Of a stretch of DNA of 64,000 nucleotides, positions 46,721 through 59,655 are shown piece by piece; position 1 is the stretch's first letter; each line of letters begins with the position of its first letter. Below the pieces are notes generated by a model. It saw only the letters and a list, made by a program, of their open reading frames with translations. It did not search any database and had not been told where the DNA came from. The position numbers and the translations under genes were made by a program. This stretch comes from Beta vulgaris subsp. vulgaris (Eukaryota; Streptophyta; Magnoliopsida; Caryophyllales; Amaranthaceae): assembly GCF_026745355.1 (NCBI RefSeq), contig NC_079207.1, positions 37,967,421 to 38,031,420 of the forward strand, given 5' to 3'.

Positions 46721-49270
46721 AAGATCGTATCAACAAACAATTTCTCATGAATTTACTATAACACTAAGTTCACACATTATGAACCATAACAATCATATAT
46801 TCAAGCTTGATAAATATTCACATTTATAATTACATACGGATCAAATGCAACCAATCACAATAATAAAAGAAAATATTCCCCTTTCCACGTACTAAAATAT
46901 ATTCTCCCTCAACTTAAATAACTAAATAATAACTTTCATTCCTCAAACGATAATAAGAATATTTTTCCAATCCAAAATAACCAACTTATTCCTTAACAAG
47001 ATGTTAAAGAAGGAGATTTAAATCATTGTAGCTTGACTACTTTCCAACAACTAATCTCAAAGCATAAATAAATACTCTATGGAGTTACATTATCATTCCT
47101 ATCCTTATTTCTTTCAACAACCAGAGAGAGACTTTTTTTAGTAATTTTTTTGTTTATTTGTTTTCTTTAAATATATCAGATAGTTACCTCATCTGTTTTA
47201 ATTTTTATTTTTTTATTTTTTTATTTTTTGTTGTCCTAACCCTTTCGACATATATAATAGAGATCTATAGATATGAAATCCATAACCTTTTAAAAGTGTG
47301 AAATTTTGCCACTATTCAAATCAATAATGTTATCAGACACAAATGGGTGAAATTCATTGTTCATAAGGAGTGGAAATCTCAGCCCTCCATATCTAGGCTA
47401 ACATCAGCCTCACGATCTTTCTCTCTCTTACTCACTCTCCTCACCTCTCTAGACTAACTCACGCCACTTTCATTTTCTCTCTTTGTCTCTCCTCTCCTCC
47501 CTCCTCTCTCCTTTATGAAAACAATAAATATTAGGGTTTGCTCAACAAATCTATGAAACGATATTTCAGAATAAGAAATTTATGCTGAATTCGAATTAAC
47601 AAAGCACAAAACTGCTCAATTGTGGAGTGCGCAAGATTACGGTTCAAAATGGGTCAAAAATTAGCGGGTTAGTCATCCTTCTTCGTCACCTCTTTTGTTC
47701 TTATGTTTTTTCTCCTTTTTGTATTAGTCTCTAATTTCTTTCTATAAATTCATTCAATTTCATCAGGTTATAATGAACAACGTACATCAAAGAAATAAGT
47801 TTATTTTTCTACATACATCTTTGTTTTTCAGTATATCTATTTTTTTTTCTCGATTTTCTTTGATTCATTTTTTTTCTTTGTTTTTATTTGTACTTAGGCT
47901 AAAACAGGTTTTTATGTTGAAGATCAACTTCAAGTTCTATGAAACTCAAACTTCCTAAAAAGGTGCATTTAATTTGTTGAAGATCAACTTCAAGTTCAAG
48001 TCTACGTTTGTTTTAACATTTTTTCTTCGTTCCTTGATTTCCTTTAATAAATCTCCTTCCCCTCCTTTTTTTCAGCTTTTCATTTGCAATATCAATTTTG
48101 AATTATGATGCTAAGATTAGGGCTTCGTGCTATGGAGATCAATGCTCGTGACTCCGTAACGGTACAAGAGGTCATGTCTTATACTTCCCTTTCTTCCTAA
48201 TTTCTTTATTCTCCAATTTTCGATTTTTTTTTCTCCAGTATCATCTCTATATGTGTTCCATGACTTTAATTTTCCATGTTATTAGAATACCTAGATAGAA
48301 ATTTTGACAATTTACACTAATTTATGAAGCTCAATTGATGGATCAAAGCTTGGATTTTTTTTAGTTAGGGTTCCGTAATTTTGAAGTACAATTGTTAAAA
48401 TCTGTATAATGCTGCATTTTTCGTAGTTTTGGGTATTACCCTCTTTGTTATTATATTTTCTAATAATTGATTATCTAGGTTTAGTATTAAGCAGAATTGC
48501 ATAAAGTTTCTGACTTTTTAACTATTTCTTTGAGAATTGAGCACACTGCTCTCTGAATTGTATACTAATTCTGTTACTTTTCATGTTCAAACTTCGTGGA
48601 CTTGTGATTTTCATATTTTATTCTTATGTCTTTAGCTAAATTAATTATGTTTTGGTTAGTTTGGTTTGTGATTTTATTTATTTAGTATTATCTTGGATGC
48701 TTGGTGTTTTCTTTGATCTGTTATCTCGTAAATTATATCCCCCGAGCATGCTACCATTAAAGAGTTTGATGTCGTGTGATAGTTTGGTTACAGAAATTTT
48801 GAATTAGATGGTACATCTTGTTTCAGTGTTTGTTGATGCAATTGGTGAATGGTGGTTGGACATTATCTCAACAAAAAAATTGTGATTATCTTAACTATGA
48901 AATGACCTGAGAGTTGGGTTTTATTTGAATAACGAAAAATGATGAGAGCTCAAGCTCAAAACAAGCACCGACATTTTATAATGCGGTTAGGTTTCATTGT
49001 CATTTGTTTTTGTCTTTTTGTCTTTTTGTCTTCTTCATTCAATCTTCCATCTCCACTGGTTAGGATTTATTTGTTTATTTATGTCTAATTTAGTCTTTTT
49101 AAAGATGCCCTTTTTTATTAATTTTGTTTTGATGAATCATAGTTTTTATTTGATTGATTTTGGTGCGGGTAGTGGAAAGCTAGATCTTTCAACTAAATTA
49201 GTCCTAATGGTGTCTTTTTCTCTCTTTGTTTTTGGGTTATGTTCTTTGACATCTATTTTCAACTGGGTTG
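46721..49270. other. Unassigned T-rich region
   Basis: 46721-47100 may be the leader of the preceding Tekay element, but I see no PBS. From 47380 a CT-rich leader-like stretch (47410-47515) is followed by long T-rich intron-like sequence with short coding-like islands (47925-48000, where GAAGATCAACTTCAAGTTC occurs twice; 48103-48170). No protein family is recognisable. It could be a decayed host gene end or a captured fragment. Confidence 0.35.
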
Positions 49271-49985
49271 TGTAGACACTAATAATTTATTAGTGTTTTA
49301 CAGTAAAATAAATTAATTATTATTGCGCTAAAATAAATATGATTAGCCCACTTAAATATCATATACAAATTAAATTAAACAAAATATAATTTGGGTTGTT
49401 AAATATTTGGGCTAGCCCATATTACTAGTCCGAATAAGGTGATCAAGTGGCAAAGGTAAAAAAGACTTCCAAGTCATAAACGGGCTCCAACTTTAAACTA
49501 CCAAGTCCATGAAGGGATCTCCATTCCCTATAGATAGACCTCACATCTCTCAGTTGAGGGTACGGAAAAATCATTATTCTGAAGAGCTCATAAAATTCTC
49601 TTAGAATTCCCTCTGCAATTAGTCAACAAGCACATCAAAACTATGCCGACTATTCAAATACACTGAAACATATTCGACTGAGATTCAAGCTTTGTCAGCC
49701 CTCATTCGAATATACCCAAACAAAACTCAAACTCAGGTTGACGTCGACAAAACGTCATCCCACACTCAAACTCAAGTTGACGTTGACAACATGTCAGTCT
49801 ACATTCAACTCCATGTCCACACCAACATGTGTCACTCTCAACCTACGAAACAGAATCAGAGGACTTAGTTTATTTTTCATTATAACCTGTTTACAGAGAT
49901 TGTACTCAATACATTTATTGAAATATAATTTCTTTTTTATTTTGTTTCTTGTCTTATTATTTTGACTCGAAATTTTGTGTATACA
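49271..49985 (+). repeat. 5' LTR of the plus-strand gypsy element
   Basis: 715 bp from TGTAGACACTAAT to TGTATACA. Direct partner not in the window. Repeated ACTCAAACTCA(A/G)GTTGACGT words lie at about 49725 and 49763. Confidence 0.75.
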
Positions 49986-49988
49986 AAT

Positions 49989-50008
49989 TTTGGCATGCTC
50001 GGTGGGAC
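49989..50008 (+). other. Primer binding site of the plus-strand gypsy element
   Basis: TTTGGCATGCTCGGTGGGA, three bases after the LTR, is the common TTTGGC(A/G)TGC(C/T)CGGTGGGA PBS type. Confidence 0.7.
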
Positions 50009-50056
50009 CATATCTGCCTCTCATCTCTGTTTCGTCATCAACAACAAATCTGAGAA

Positions 50057-51401
50057 ATGGCCTCAAGCAAGAACATCTCTCAATCTTCTAAAAACTCTGC
50101 TGACACCCCAAGAAAATCTGTAACGGTGGGTGATTTTATGGATGATATGACTCTTGATTTTCGCACCAGAGGAATGAAGAAGGCTGCTATTGATGACGCC
50201 GCTGCAAAGCTCCGAACTGCAAACGTTCCTACTAGGCCAAGAAAGCTCTCTAAGCCTGCTGCTACTGAATCAGCTGTCGTGCATGATTCATACAAGGAGC
50301 GTGAAACCCCTGTGTTTGGCTCAATCGCTTTGGTTGAACGTGAGCAATCATTGATTTCTTCTCAAATATGGAAGCAACTCTCATCTGATAAGTCAGACAG
50401 GCTGATTGTCCACACTAGCCCTCTCTTTGACCCACTCAATGTGAGTGACGATGAGACAAGTGATGCCAATGTTGACTCATCACCTCTAAAGATTATTGAC
50501 TTAGAGGAACCCCTGCTCTTTTCTCAGTCAAACACTGTTGTTGTTATGGTGACTTCGGCTAAGACAGTTGAGGAACAACTTGCTGAAATGAATAGCCTAC
50601 TCCAAAAATTAATGATGGATGGAGAAGAAAAAGATGCTCAAATCCGAATCCAAAATAAGCAAATCGCTGCCCTCAAGAAGAAACTTGATGGAGACGACGC
50701 AACATCAAGACCGGATGGGGGTGAAAGCGAAGGCGATAGTGGTGAAGACGCTCGCCGCCCACCCACAGCTCGAAGACTTGAGTTATTAGTAGCTCACGCT
50801 ATCAAAAATCAACTCGGGGAAAGTTCTCAAGGCAGTCATCGGTATGTAAAGCCTTATACCAAAAGAATTGACAAGCTGCAGATGCCACTTGGCTATCAGC
50901 CCCCCAAGGTCCAGCATTTCGATGGGAAAGGAAATCTTAAGCAACACATTGCTCAGTTTGTGGAAACATGCAATAATGCTGGTACCGCAGATGATTTCCT
51001 GGTCAAACAATTCGTTCGTTCTCTTAAAGCCATGGCCTTTGACTGGTACACTGATTTACCCTCACAATCCATCGACAGTTGGGATCAAATGGAGGAGGAA
51101 TTCCTAAACAGGTTCTATAGCACTCGATGTATTATCAGTATGACTGAACTAATTAAGACACCAGTGGAAGGATGAGCCAGTCATCGATTACATCAATCGT
51201 TGGCGCGCATTGAGTCTAGAGTGTAAAGATCGCCTGACTGAAGTCTCTGCTGTTGAGATGTGCATTCAAGGAATGGATTGGGACTTGCTTTATGTTTTGC
51301 AAGGTATAAAGCCTAGGACTTTTCAAGAGTTGGCTACGCGAGCTCATGACATGGAGCTTACCATTGCCAACAATAGAGGCAAAAGCAACACTTCTTCATA
51401 G
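50057..51401 (+). pseudogene. gag: Gag of the plus-strand gypsy element
   Basis: A 372-residue frame from ATG 50057 (MASSKNISQSSKNS). The N-terminal half is Ser/Thr-rich, followed by a coiled coil (EEQLAEMNSLLQKLMMDGEE, residues ~175-215). The retrotrans_gag core is PKVQHFDGKGNLKQHIAQFV, LVKQFVRSLKAMAFDWYTDL and WDQMEEEFLNRFYS. A shift at ~51170 leads to frame 51210-51401 (VEMCIQGMDWDLLYVLQGIK). It would form the capsid. Confidence 0.85.
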
Positions 51402-51467
51402 TACAATAAAGAGACGACAGATTTTAAGAAAACTGACAAGACTGCCAAAAGTTCGACTAAGGAGTAA

Positions 51468-52019
51468 ATGTCGATCACGACTACCTCCTCGCCTGTCAAG
51501 ATCTCTAGCAAGCTTAGTACTGAAAATAATAAGGGTTCACCTTCCAAAGAACCTAGGAAAAATAGGCCAACCTTGAAAAAACTCCAAGCAAAGAAATATC
51601 CATTTCCAGACTCTAATTTATCAGGGATGTTAGATGATTTGCTTGAAAACAAAGTCATTGAGCTGCCCGAAGCTAAGCGTCCTGCAGAGGTTGGTAGGAC
51701 TTCTGATCCTAACTACTGTCGGTATCACAGGCTGATTAGTCATCCTATAGAAAAGTGTATAACACTCAGGGAGAGAATCATGCAACTTGAAAAGGATGGG
51801 AAGATTGTAATGGATTTTGATGAAGTTGTCGAAGCTAATCATGCCTCTGCGATGTTAGATCCTTATTGGGAGCCTCAAACTCTGCAGTTGGGGAGTCTGG
51901 AGCCAGTAATTGTACATGTATTGCAACCAGTTCTTCAAGTTGATGAGGTGCCATTTATTGAGCACAGTAGCCCAACTAACAACCAACAAGAAGAGGATGA
52001 CAAAGGGTGGACTTTTTAG
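51468..52019 (+). pseudogene. Nucleocapsid-like domain of the plus-strand gypsy element
   Basis: A 183-residue frame. It carries a lysine-rich stretch, then KKYPFPDSNLSGMLDDLLEN and the CRYHRLISHPIEKC Cys/His motif (51717-51758), which replaces the classic CCHC knuckle in this gypsy group. A hydrophilic tail follows. It is probably the C-terminal part of Gag and is out of frame with 50057-51401. Confidence 0.7.
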
Positions 52020-52589
52020 AAGGAGGCCTAGACGATGTTGAAGCCTCAACATTGCTTGTTGTAATAAGAAGCACCAAAAAAGGAAAAGCTCAAGACGATC
52101 GAAAGAAGAGAAAAAGTCAAAAAAGAATACTAAACAAGTATTGCAAATTGACTTACTTGAACAAGACCCACTTACTCCTGCAATCTTGGAAGAATTCTTT
52201 CCTGAAGATTACTTTACTACGGTTACTATTAATGCTACCTCATTCGTTGAGAATAATGAAGAAAAAGAAGAAGGGGGATCAAGAGAATGTTAAAGAAAAT
52301 GAAGTCTCTGTTAAAGTGGTATCAAGCATTCAGGGTCAGAGATAGATCCAAATATTTATCTTAGAAGCTCTTCCTACACGCATGGGATGGAGGCAGATCT
52401 TTCATTTGCCTCGAGAAATGTGTCGACAGTGGCTCTTGCACTTCAGCATCCAGAACTATACCTTGACAAAGTGAAGATGCTGGAGAGGCAATAGAAAGTT
52501 CGGCTAAATGAACGTCATGTAATTTTGCCTTGGCCTTCACTGATGAAGACTTATTGCTGGGTTCAAAACCTCACTACCGACCCTTGTTT

Positions 52590-53530
52590 GTTGCTAGTTA
52601 TATTTTTGGCCAGAGAGTGAATCGTATCTTAGTGGATGGAGGTTCAACATCATGCCAAAGTCCACCGTGATTAATTTGGGGATCACTATGGAAGATCTTT
52701 CTGATAGTCGTCTAATGATCCAGGGGTTCAATTTGAACAGTCAGCGTGCCATATGCATAATACGTCTTAACCTTGTGATGGGAGAGTTAACATCATCTAC
52801 TCTCTTCCATGTCATAGATACAAAGACGTCTATAAAATGTTGCTTGGACGACCATGGTTACACGAAAATGGGGTAGTCGCATAACCCTTCATCAATGTCT
52901 GAAATTTTATCGAGGAGGAGAGAAGAAAATAAATGGAGATGTAAAACCCTTTAGCATGCAGATTCGTATTTGCCGATGCTAAGTTTTTGAAGATGAAGAA
53001 CCCTCGAGTGAAATGTTGCCATTATAAAATTCCTTCAACGGGGAAAAGGGGTACAAACAAAAATGGTGACATTCCATCGTTTTCAAGCTCTAGGGAGTCA
53101 ACGACCACTGAGATGCAACAACAAAAATACAAGGCAAAGGTAAAAGAAGAAATTGTTGCTCAACCCCTTAAAGTAATGAAGAATTCAGAACTACTCTAGT
53201 TTTGCGATATATTCCTAAATCACGTCGTAAGGAAGGGGAATCACCTTTTGCAGGGCGTCAGGTCATGAAAGTAGAGCCAAAGGAAGAAAAAGGAGTAGAT
53301 GAGACTACTCTTCAATGTTTAAAGCAAGAATGGTTGTTCCTTTGCCTAGAGCCAACCACAATCAAATTGCTAAGCCTCCGACATCGGAATCTGTTGATCA
53401 ATCTAGGAGAAAATGGCTTAACAAGGGTAAATTTGACCAAACGCTTATAAGCTCTTGGCGAACTCTGGTTATGACTTCGAAAATCCAGCGTCCATGGGAA
53501 ATGTTATTGAGGTTGAGCCTCATGGAATAA
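52590..53530 (+). pseudogene. Protease region of the plus-strand gypsy element, degraded
   Basis: NRILVDGGSTS at about 52616-52650 is the aspartic protease active site with DGGS in place of DTGS. A short deletion moves the next residues (MPKSTVINLGITMEDL, from 52652) into another frame. The second lobe (LFHVIDTKTSIKCC, then the expected LLGRPWLH split by a shift) follows to ~52870. Short frames from 52987 to 53530 (RYIPKSRRKEGESPF) are linker sequence. Confidence 0.65.
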
Positions 53531-53539
53531 TGACACACA

Positions 53540-55190
53540 AAAGAAATTACAAGAATATGGCGTTGAGGTACGTCCGACTAAAGTTGGTTTGGGATTTGAA
53601 GCTCCAAACCCATCAAAATTTCCGCACGGCGTAGAGGGACAACCTCTTCTTCACAATATATTACTGGGAGGAAGTCGAAGAAAATGAGGGTGAAGAAGGT
53701 GCGACCCAACAAAAAATATCGGTGTTTGATCGAATACAGTCGCCTGTCGTAAAGAACCATATATCGGTTTTTGACATACTTGGTGGAAAGAGCTAAATGA
53801 AGGTGTGAAACCAAAAACACGAACACCCTTGCGAAATTCTCGATTCTCTAAGAAGAAAGCATATGTCTTTAAACGTCTTAGCGCATCGACCTCAATTGAT
53901 AAACAACCAAGACGGTCGGTACTAAGTCGCATCACAAGAAGCAAAGATGAAGTCAAAGGCGAGGACGCACCTCAAAGTGTTATTCCATCTCGCATGAGGC
54001 GTACACAGGTGGTAGACATCATTGAACATATACCTTTGAAAGCCAAAGGTCGTGTCATAGTGTTAACAAATCAAAGGAGTTCGCCTAGTCAAGAAAAAGA
54101 AAAGGATGTTGAATTTGTTTCTTCAAACCATATCACAGGGCATGAGGCTCCTGAAAGTGACGAGGAGATGGAAACATATGAGGCTCCTAAAACTCTTGAA
54201 AAGGGGGGGAGGGGGGCAAGCCACCGTTGATGAGTTAAAAGAGTTAAACCTTGGAACTCAAGAAAAGCCACGCCTTGTCTACGTCAGCGCTTCTCTTACC
54301 CAACAGGAACAAAAATATTCCAAGTTACTCTCTGACTATAAAGACGTATTTGCATGGAGCTATAAGGAGATGCCAGGACTCGACCCGAAAGTCGTTGTCC
54401 ATCGTTTAGCCATCAAAAAGGGTGTCAGTCCAAAGAAGCATTCCCAAAGACGTTTCAGGCCAGAATTAATTCCCGAAATTGAGGCAGAAGTAAACAAGCT
54501 CATTGATGCAGGATTTATTCGTGAAGTCAAGTACCCTACTTGGATAGCAAACATTGTGCCAGTACGAGTTTGTGTGGACTTCCACGATTTGAATGAGGCG
54601 TGTCCAAAGGATGATTTCCCACTCCCCGTAACGGAAATCATGATTGATGCCACCACTGGTCATGAGGCTTTGTCATTTATGGATTGTACTGCTGGATACA
54701 ATCAAATCCACATGGCTCCTGAAGATTAAGAAGCAACTGCATTTCGTACCCCTAAAGGGATATTCTGTTACAAAGTTATGCCTTTCGGCTTGAAAAATGC
54801 CGGAGCTATGTATCAGCGATGCATCAAATTGTGGAATGCTACGTAGACGACTTGGTGGTAAAGTCTAAGAAGAAGGAGAATCATTTACATGACCTTCGTA
54901 AAGTCTTCGAAAGATTGCGAAAATGGAAATTAAAGATGAACCCTCTCAAGTGCGCATTCGGCGTCACGTCCGGAAAGTTTGTAGGCTTCATTGTCAGGCA
55001 CAGGGGCATTGAAATTGACCAAGCAAAGATTAAGGCCATCCAAGAGATGCCTGAACCTAAGAACCTCAAGGAGTTGCTTGGCCTCCAAGGGCGTCTCGCT
55101 TACATTCGAAGGTTTACATCCAATTTGGCAGGCAGATGTCATCCTTTTTGTCATATCATGAAAAAGATGCCCCATTCAAATGGGATGACT
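53540..55190 (+). pseudogene. Reverse transcriptase of the plus-strand gypsy element
   Basis: After a linker (53805-54230) the RT is in 54106-54729 (RLAIKKGVSPKKHSQRRFRP, INKLIDAGFIREV-like KLIDAGFIREVKYPTW, RVCVDFHDLNEACPKDDFPL, GYNQIHMAPED). A TAA follows at 54727-54729. It continues as KVMPFGLKNAGAMYQR; then ~35 bp are missing, and frame 54819-55331 restores ECYVDDLVVKSKKKE, with the catalytic VDD. The thumb (KFVGFIVRHRGIEIDQAKIK) runs to 55175, where the Tekay LTR cuts it. Confidence 0.82.
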
Positions 55191-57298
55191 TGTAACACCC
55201 TAATAATTCTCTCCTTTCAGAAATACCATTATAATATAAAACTTAGAGAATTACCTAAGTATTATCGCCCGTGTGATAATGTATTGGCTTATTCAGAATT
55301 TTGCAGCGGAAAACAATTAACTAAACTTTAACTTTATTAAAACTCAATAAGTAAATAACAAATGTTTAGGATTTATGGTGGAGAAATTAAACTATGGTAG
55401 ATACACAGTCTCTCCACTCCAGATTCCCAATGATGCACATCTGCGAACCTGTAATGTCAATGCTATGTCGACTCTTCTCACCATAAGGATCATCACGGGA
55501 TCAATAAGGCAATGCCATGATCACACACGCAAATAAAGCACGTAATCAGCAAAGCTGAGAACTACATATCAAACATAAACATTCCTAAACATGATACTAA
55601 ATAATAACGTGTAGGAATAAATAATAAATAATCATATAACATTTTGCAGACAACTTTTACTGAACTAAACTCAAAACATTTTTTGTTTACATTAAATGGA
55701 ATAGTTATTGGACTATGAGTTGTCCTACTAATTGGCTTTCATTACGAAGACGGAATACGTGAGCAACTACGTATTCCCGAATGACCTACGATATTGAGGA
55801 ACCTTTGACTAAAAAGAGGAATCATCTTAGAAAAGCTATGGCACGCTCACCATAACCCCAACTCCCAACGTCCAACTCTAGACGTGCACCAGTCTACAAT
55901 CTATAACTATTCTCGTTTCACTTTACGTTAATTATCCAATTATTACTTGTCAGGACACCACACATACAAGCAACACTTAAATAATCACATCATCACAAAT
56001 AGTTTCTTTTATCTTAGGATTTAATGAGTGATCACAACTTACAATCCAAAATTACTTCCTTTAATCCAATCCATTTTAATTGTTGAACCTAGCCAACAAA
56101 CCATCTTACCTTTATATAGGTATACTTCCAACTTACCAAATAAGGTCCACAGTCCTCATAAGATAATAAAATAATACTCATCAAAGAATACATGAACAAC
56201 ATGGTTCAATTCTCTATAACATATATCAATTCATGACGAATTAATAAATAACTTTCTTTTCATGCTTGCATCAAATAACCCATACAAACATACAATCCAG
56301 TACTCAAAATAAATCTCAATTCACATGCTTGCACACATGCATAAAACCTGTAATAATCAAATATACTAGAAATCATATATATATGAACATAATAAGTTCC
56401 TATACATGATACTACAAATCTCTTAAACATGATACTAATCACATAGCACGTAATTATGTACGTACCTCGTGTAAACTAGCCTGTAGGCCACTTTTAATTC
56501 TCTAAAAGTTCCCTACGAAATATTCTCCGCCTAGAAAACAACAAAACCGCAATTAACAACCTTAAATAAAAATTACAGCAGCTTTAAATAATTTAAAACC
56601 CCCTTTAAATATGTTTAAAAATCGACTTTAACATCAAACTTGAATTATTTTTAATTCCTAGCATAGTACTACTATTCTAGTAATTAAAAACTCCATAAAT
56701 AAACCCTTTATGAAATTATATCAACTATAAAAATTAATAAACCTCCTTAAAACATGTACAACATATTTAAAATCGTATTCTAAGTAAATCTAATAGTACA
56801 TAATATGCTACTATAGTTTTCTAGCAATTTAAAACCCTATAAACTCATGTTTTCATGATTAAAACTAAGAATCTAATCATAATAACAAATCTGAAATTTT
56901 CTTATATTATAAACTATAGATAACAGATATTACTTATTAAAACAGTAATTAAAACTAATAAACATGATTAATATTAATAGAAAACATAAAAAATATAGTC
57001 TTTAATGGAATCTTAAGGAGGAAGAAAAGAACCTGTCAAAAAAAAAAAAAAAAAAAGGAGGAAGAAAAGAAAACAACCAACAAAAGAGGAGGAAGAGTAG
57101 GCGCCGGTCAGCAGTCCACCACGACAGCAGTCACAGCGGCAGAATTTCGGAATTTTAGAAGACTTGTGACGTTTCTTGTTGAAGAAGAAACGTTACTTGA
57201 AGAAGAAGAAAAGTGCTTGAGAGAAGAACAAAGGAACGATGGACGAAGAAGAGAAAAAAACCGAGAGGAAGAATAACGTGAATGGCGTGTGAGTTGTC
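55191..57298 (-). repeat. Partial LTR of the second Tekay-like element
   Basis: Starts TGTAACACCCTAATAATTC and aligns with 34804-36940, but stops at about 57298, where integrase sequence begins. The TATA-containing U3 is lost. An 18-20-base A run lies at 57038-57056, and a GGAGGAAGAAAAG word is repeated on either side of it. No genes lie within. Confidence 0.82.
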
Positions 57299-57600
57299 TA
57301 ACGATTGAACCTTCCCCATAGGTCTCTTATGGTCTATCTTCACCTTCTGACAGGTTAGGCACTTTGACACATACTCAGCTACCTCTCGCTTCATGTTTGG
57401 CCACTAATAGATACCCTTGAGATCTTTATACAATTTATCACCCCCAGGGTGCACAGAATATGGGGTATTATGCCCTTCATCCATGAGGCGTCTCTTAAGG
57501 TCATTACACTTCTGTGGTACACACCACCTCCCTTTGAACCTTATACTCCCATCATCATGAATCTTAAAATCAACTTCCTTACCATGCTTCATTTTCTCCT
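57299..57600 (-). pseudogene. Integrase N-terminal domain of the second Tekay-like element
   Basis: Frame 57592-57404 reads GRWCVPQKCNDLKRRLMDEG and HNTPYSVHPGGDKLYKDLKG, and the next frame starts [20 protein letters not shown] (57394-57335). Together they give the HHCC zinc-binding domain. An IY*-type stop separates the two. The DDE core is absent because of the deletion at 57298. Confidence 0.78.
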
Positions 57601-57649
57601 TGATCTTATCTAGGTGCTCATCACCAACTTGACCCTATGTGATTTCATC

Positions 57650-58005
57650 GAAAACTGACAATCCCAAAGAAAGGGTACTAAGTCTTGCCTAACTTTCCCT
57701 AGGATTTGAAATTTCTAGGCTCAGCCTTTGCATATCTCGACACAACTCCTCAGGGACTATCAAAGCACTCAAGCAATGACTCGATTTCCTACTCAAGGCG
57801 TCAGCAACCACATTTGCTTTCCCCTCATGATACTGGATGTCTAGGTCATAGTCCTTCATCAACTCTAGCCATCTTCTTTGCCTCATATTCAGGTCTTTTT
57901 GAGTGAAAATGTACTTCAAGCTCTTATGGTCTGTAAATATCTTACAAGTTCCTCCATAAAGGTAATGTCTCCAAATTTTCAATGCAAACACTATGGCAGC
58001 TAACT
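57650..58005 (-). pseudogene. RNase H C-terminal half of the second Tekay-like element
   Basis: Frame 57991-57689 has [52 protein letters not shown] and [11 protein letters not shown]. The catalytic acids in FTDH and ADALS are kept. A ~20-bp loss near 58000-58020 separates it from the preceding frame. Confidence 0.82.
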
Positions 58006-59655
58006 CTAGCTCATGGGTAGGATAGCCTCATAAGGTTTCAATTGCCGCGACGCATATGCTATGACCTTCCCATTTTGTTGTAACACACATCCTAGACCAT
58101 TTTTCGAAGCATCACTATATACCTCAAATCCCTCATTCCCATCGGGCAGGGTTAAAACAGGTGCAGAGGTTAAACGATCCTTCAAAATCTGAAAAGCTTC
58201 CTCACACTTTTCGCTCCACTCAAATTTGGACTCCTTTTTCATCAAGTTGATCATAGGCCTTGCTATGTTTGAGAAATCTCGTACGAATCTCCTATAATAG
58301 CCAGCTAGACCCAAGAAACTCCTAATGTCTGATACGCTCTTTCGAGTTGGCCACTCACTCACAACATGAATCTTAGCAGGATCTACTGAGACTCCCTCCT
58401 TAGCCACAAAGTGACCCAAAAATGCTACTTTCTCCAAACGAAACTCACACTTAGAGAACTTGGCATATAGTTGGTTTTTCCTCAAAGTCTCCAAAATAAT
58501 CCTCAAGTGCTCATCATTCTCAGCTTCGTTCCTCGAATATATTAAGATGTGATCAATGAAAACCACCACAAACTTATCTAGAAACTCATGAAAGATCCTA
58601 TTCATTAAGTCCATAAATATAGTAGGAGCATTGGTTAACCCAAATGGCATAATAGTGAACTCATAGTTACCATAACGCGTTCTAAAGGCAGTCTTAGGTA
58701 CATCCTTATAGGTTACCCTCAATTGATGATATCCTGAACGTAAGTCAATCTTTGAGAACACACTCGCTCCATTCAATTGGTCGAATAGGTCATCTATTCT
58801 AGTTAAAGGGTATTTGTTTTTGATGGTTACATTGTTCAACTCCCTATAGTCAATACATAGCCTCATGCTTCCATCCTTTTTCTTCACAAATAACACAGGA
58901 GCTCCCCAAGGTGATGCACTAGGCCTAATATAACCTTTATCTAAGAGCTTTTGCAGTTGCATCTTCAACGCACTCATCTCCGGAGGTGCCATTCTATAGG
59001 GTGCCTTGGATATATATGTAGTTCCAGGAACTAAGTCTATGGTGAACTCAACAGCTCTAACAGGTGGCATACCTGATATCTCACTTGGAAACACATCCAT
59101 AAACTCGTTCACTATTGGGACATCCTCAAGTTTTAACTCGGCTTTCTTACTCACATCCTGCACACTATAGAAAAAAAGCTCACACCCCTTTCTCATCAAT
59201 TTCCTCACTTGCATAGCAGAGATAACTCCAAACTTCTTATGTTTCCCAAAATGTCTATAGGAGGTCAATTTTCCCAAAGGGTTTCTCAACACTACCTTTT
59301 GAATCTCACAATCAATATTAGCCTTGTAAAGACTCAACCAATTCATTCCAAGAATCACATCCAGGTCTCCTAGATCGAATTCTATTAAGTCAGACGGAAA
59401 GACACAACCTCCTATATTCAAAGGCAGGTTTTTAAACAACTTAGTACACCTTATAATTTCGCCAGTAGGAATACTAATAGACAAATCAATTGATTCAAAT
59501 TCCACTAACCCCAGACTCTTTAGGACAAAAGACGATATAAAAGAATAAGTCGCCCCCGAATCAAATAGAGTTTTAACAAGGACTGAGTTAATAGAAAAGT
59601 TACCAATAACCACATCGGCAGACTTCTCAGCTTCGTTTTGACTCATTACGTACAT
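58006..59655 (-). pseudogene. Protease, reverse transcriptase and RNase H start of the second Tekay-like element (549-residue frame)
   Basis: The longest frame of the window. The protease active site is [14 protein letters not shown] (~residue 31), followed by GMNWLSLY and the SYIS-type linker. [57 protein letters not shown]. The catalytic block reads FIDHILIYS where the family has FIDDILIYS, so the second active-site Asp is His. The thumb ([18 protein letters not shown]) and RNase H start ([20 protein letters not shown]) follow. It overlaps the gag frame by ten bases (59646-59655). Confidence 0.9.

Larger units (their letters stand above)
49271..55190 (+). mobile_element. 5' part of a plus-strand Ty3/gypsy element
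   Basis: It has one LTR (49271-49985), a TTTGGCATGCTCGGTGGGA PBS, gag, a nucleocapsid-like domain, protease and RT up to the RT thumb, then ends where the Tekay LTR begins at 55191. The rest is not in the window. The YCRYHR..SHP..KC motif and the KACPKD-type RT place it near Tat-like, non-chromodomain gypsy elements. Multiple frameshifts make it inactive. Confidence 0.8.
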
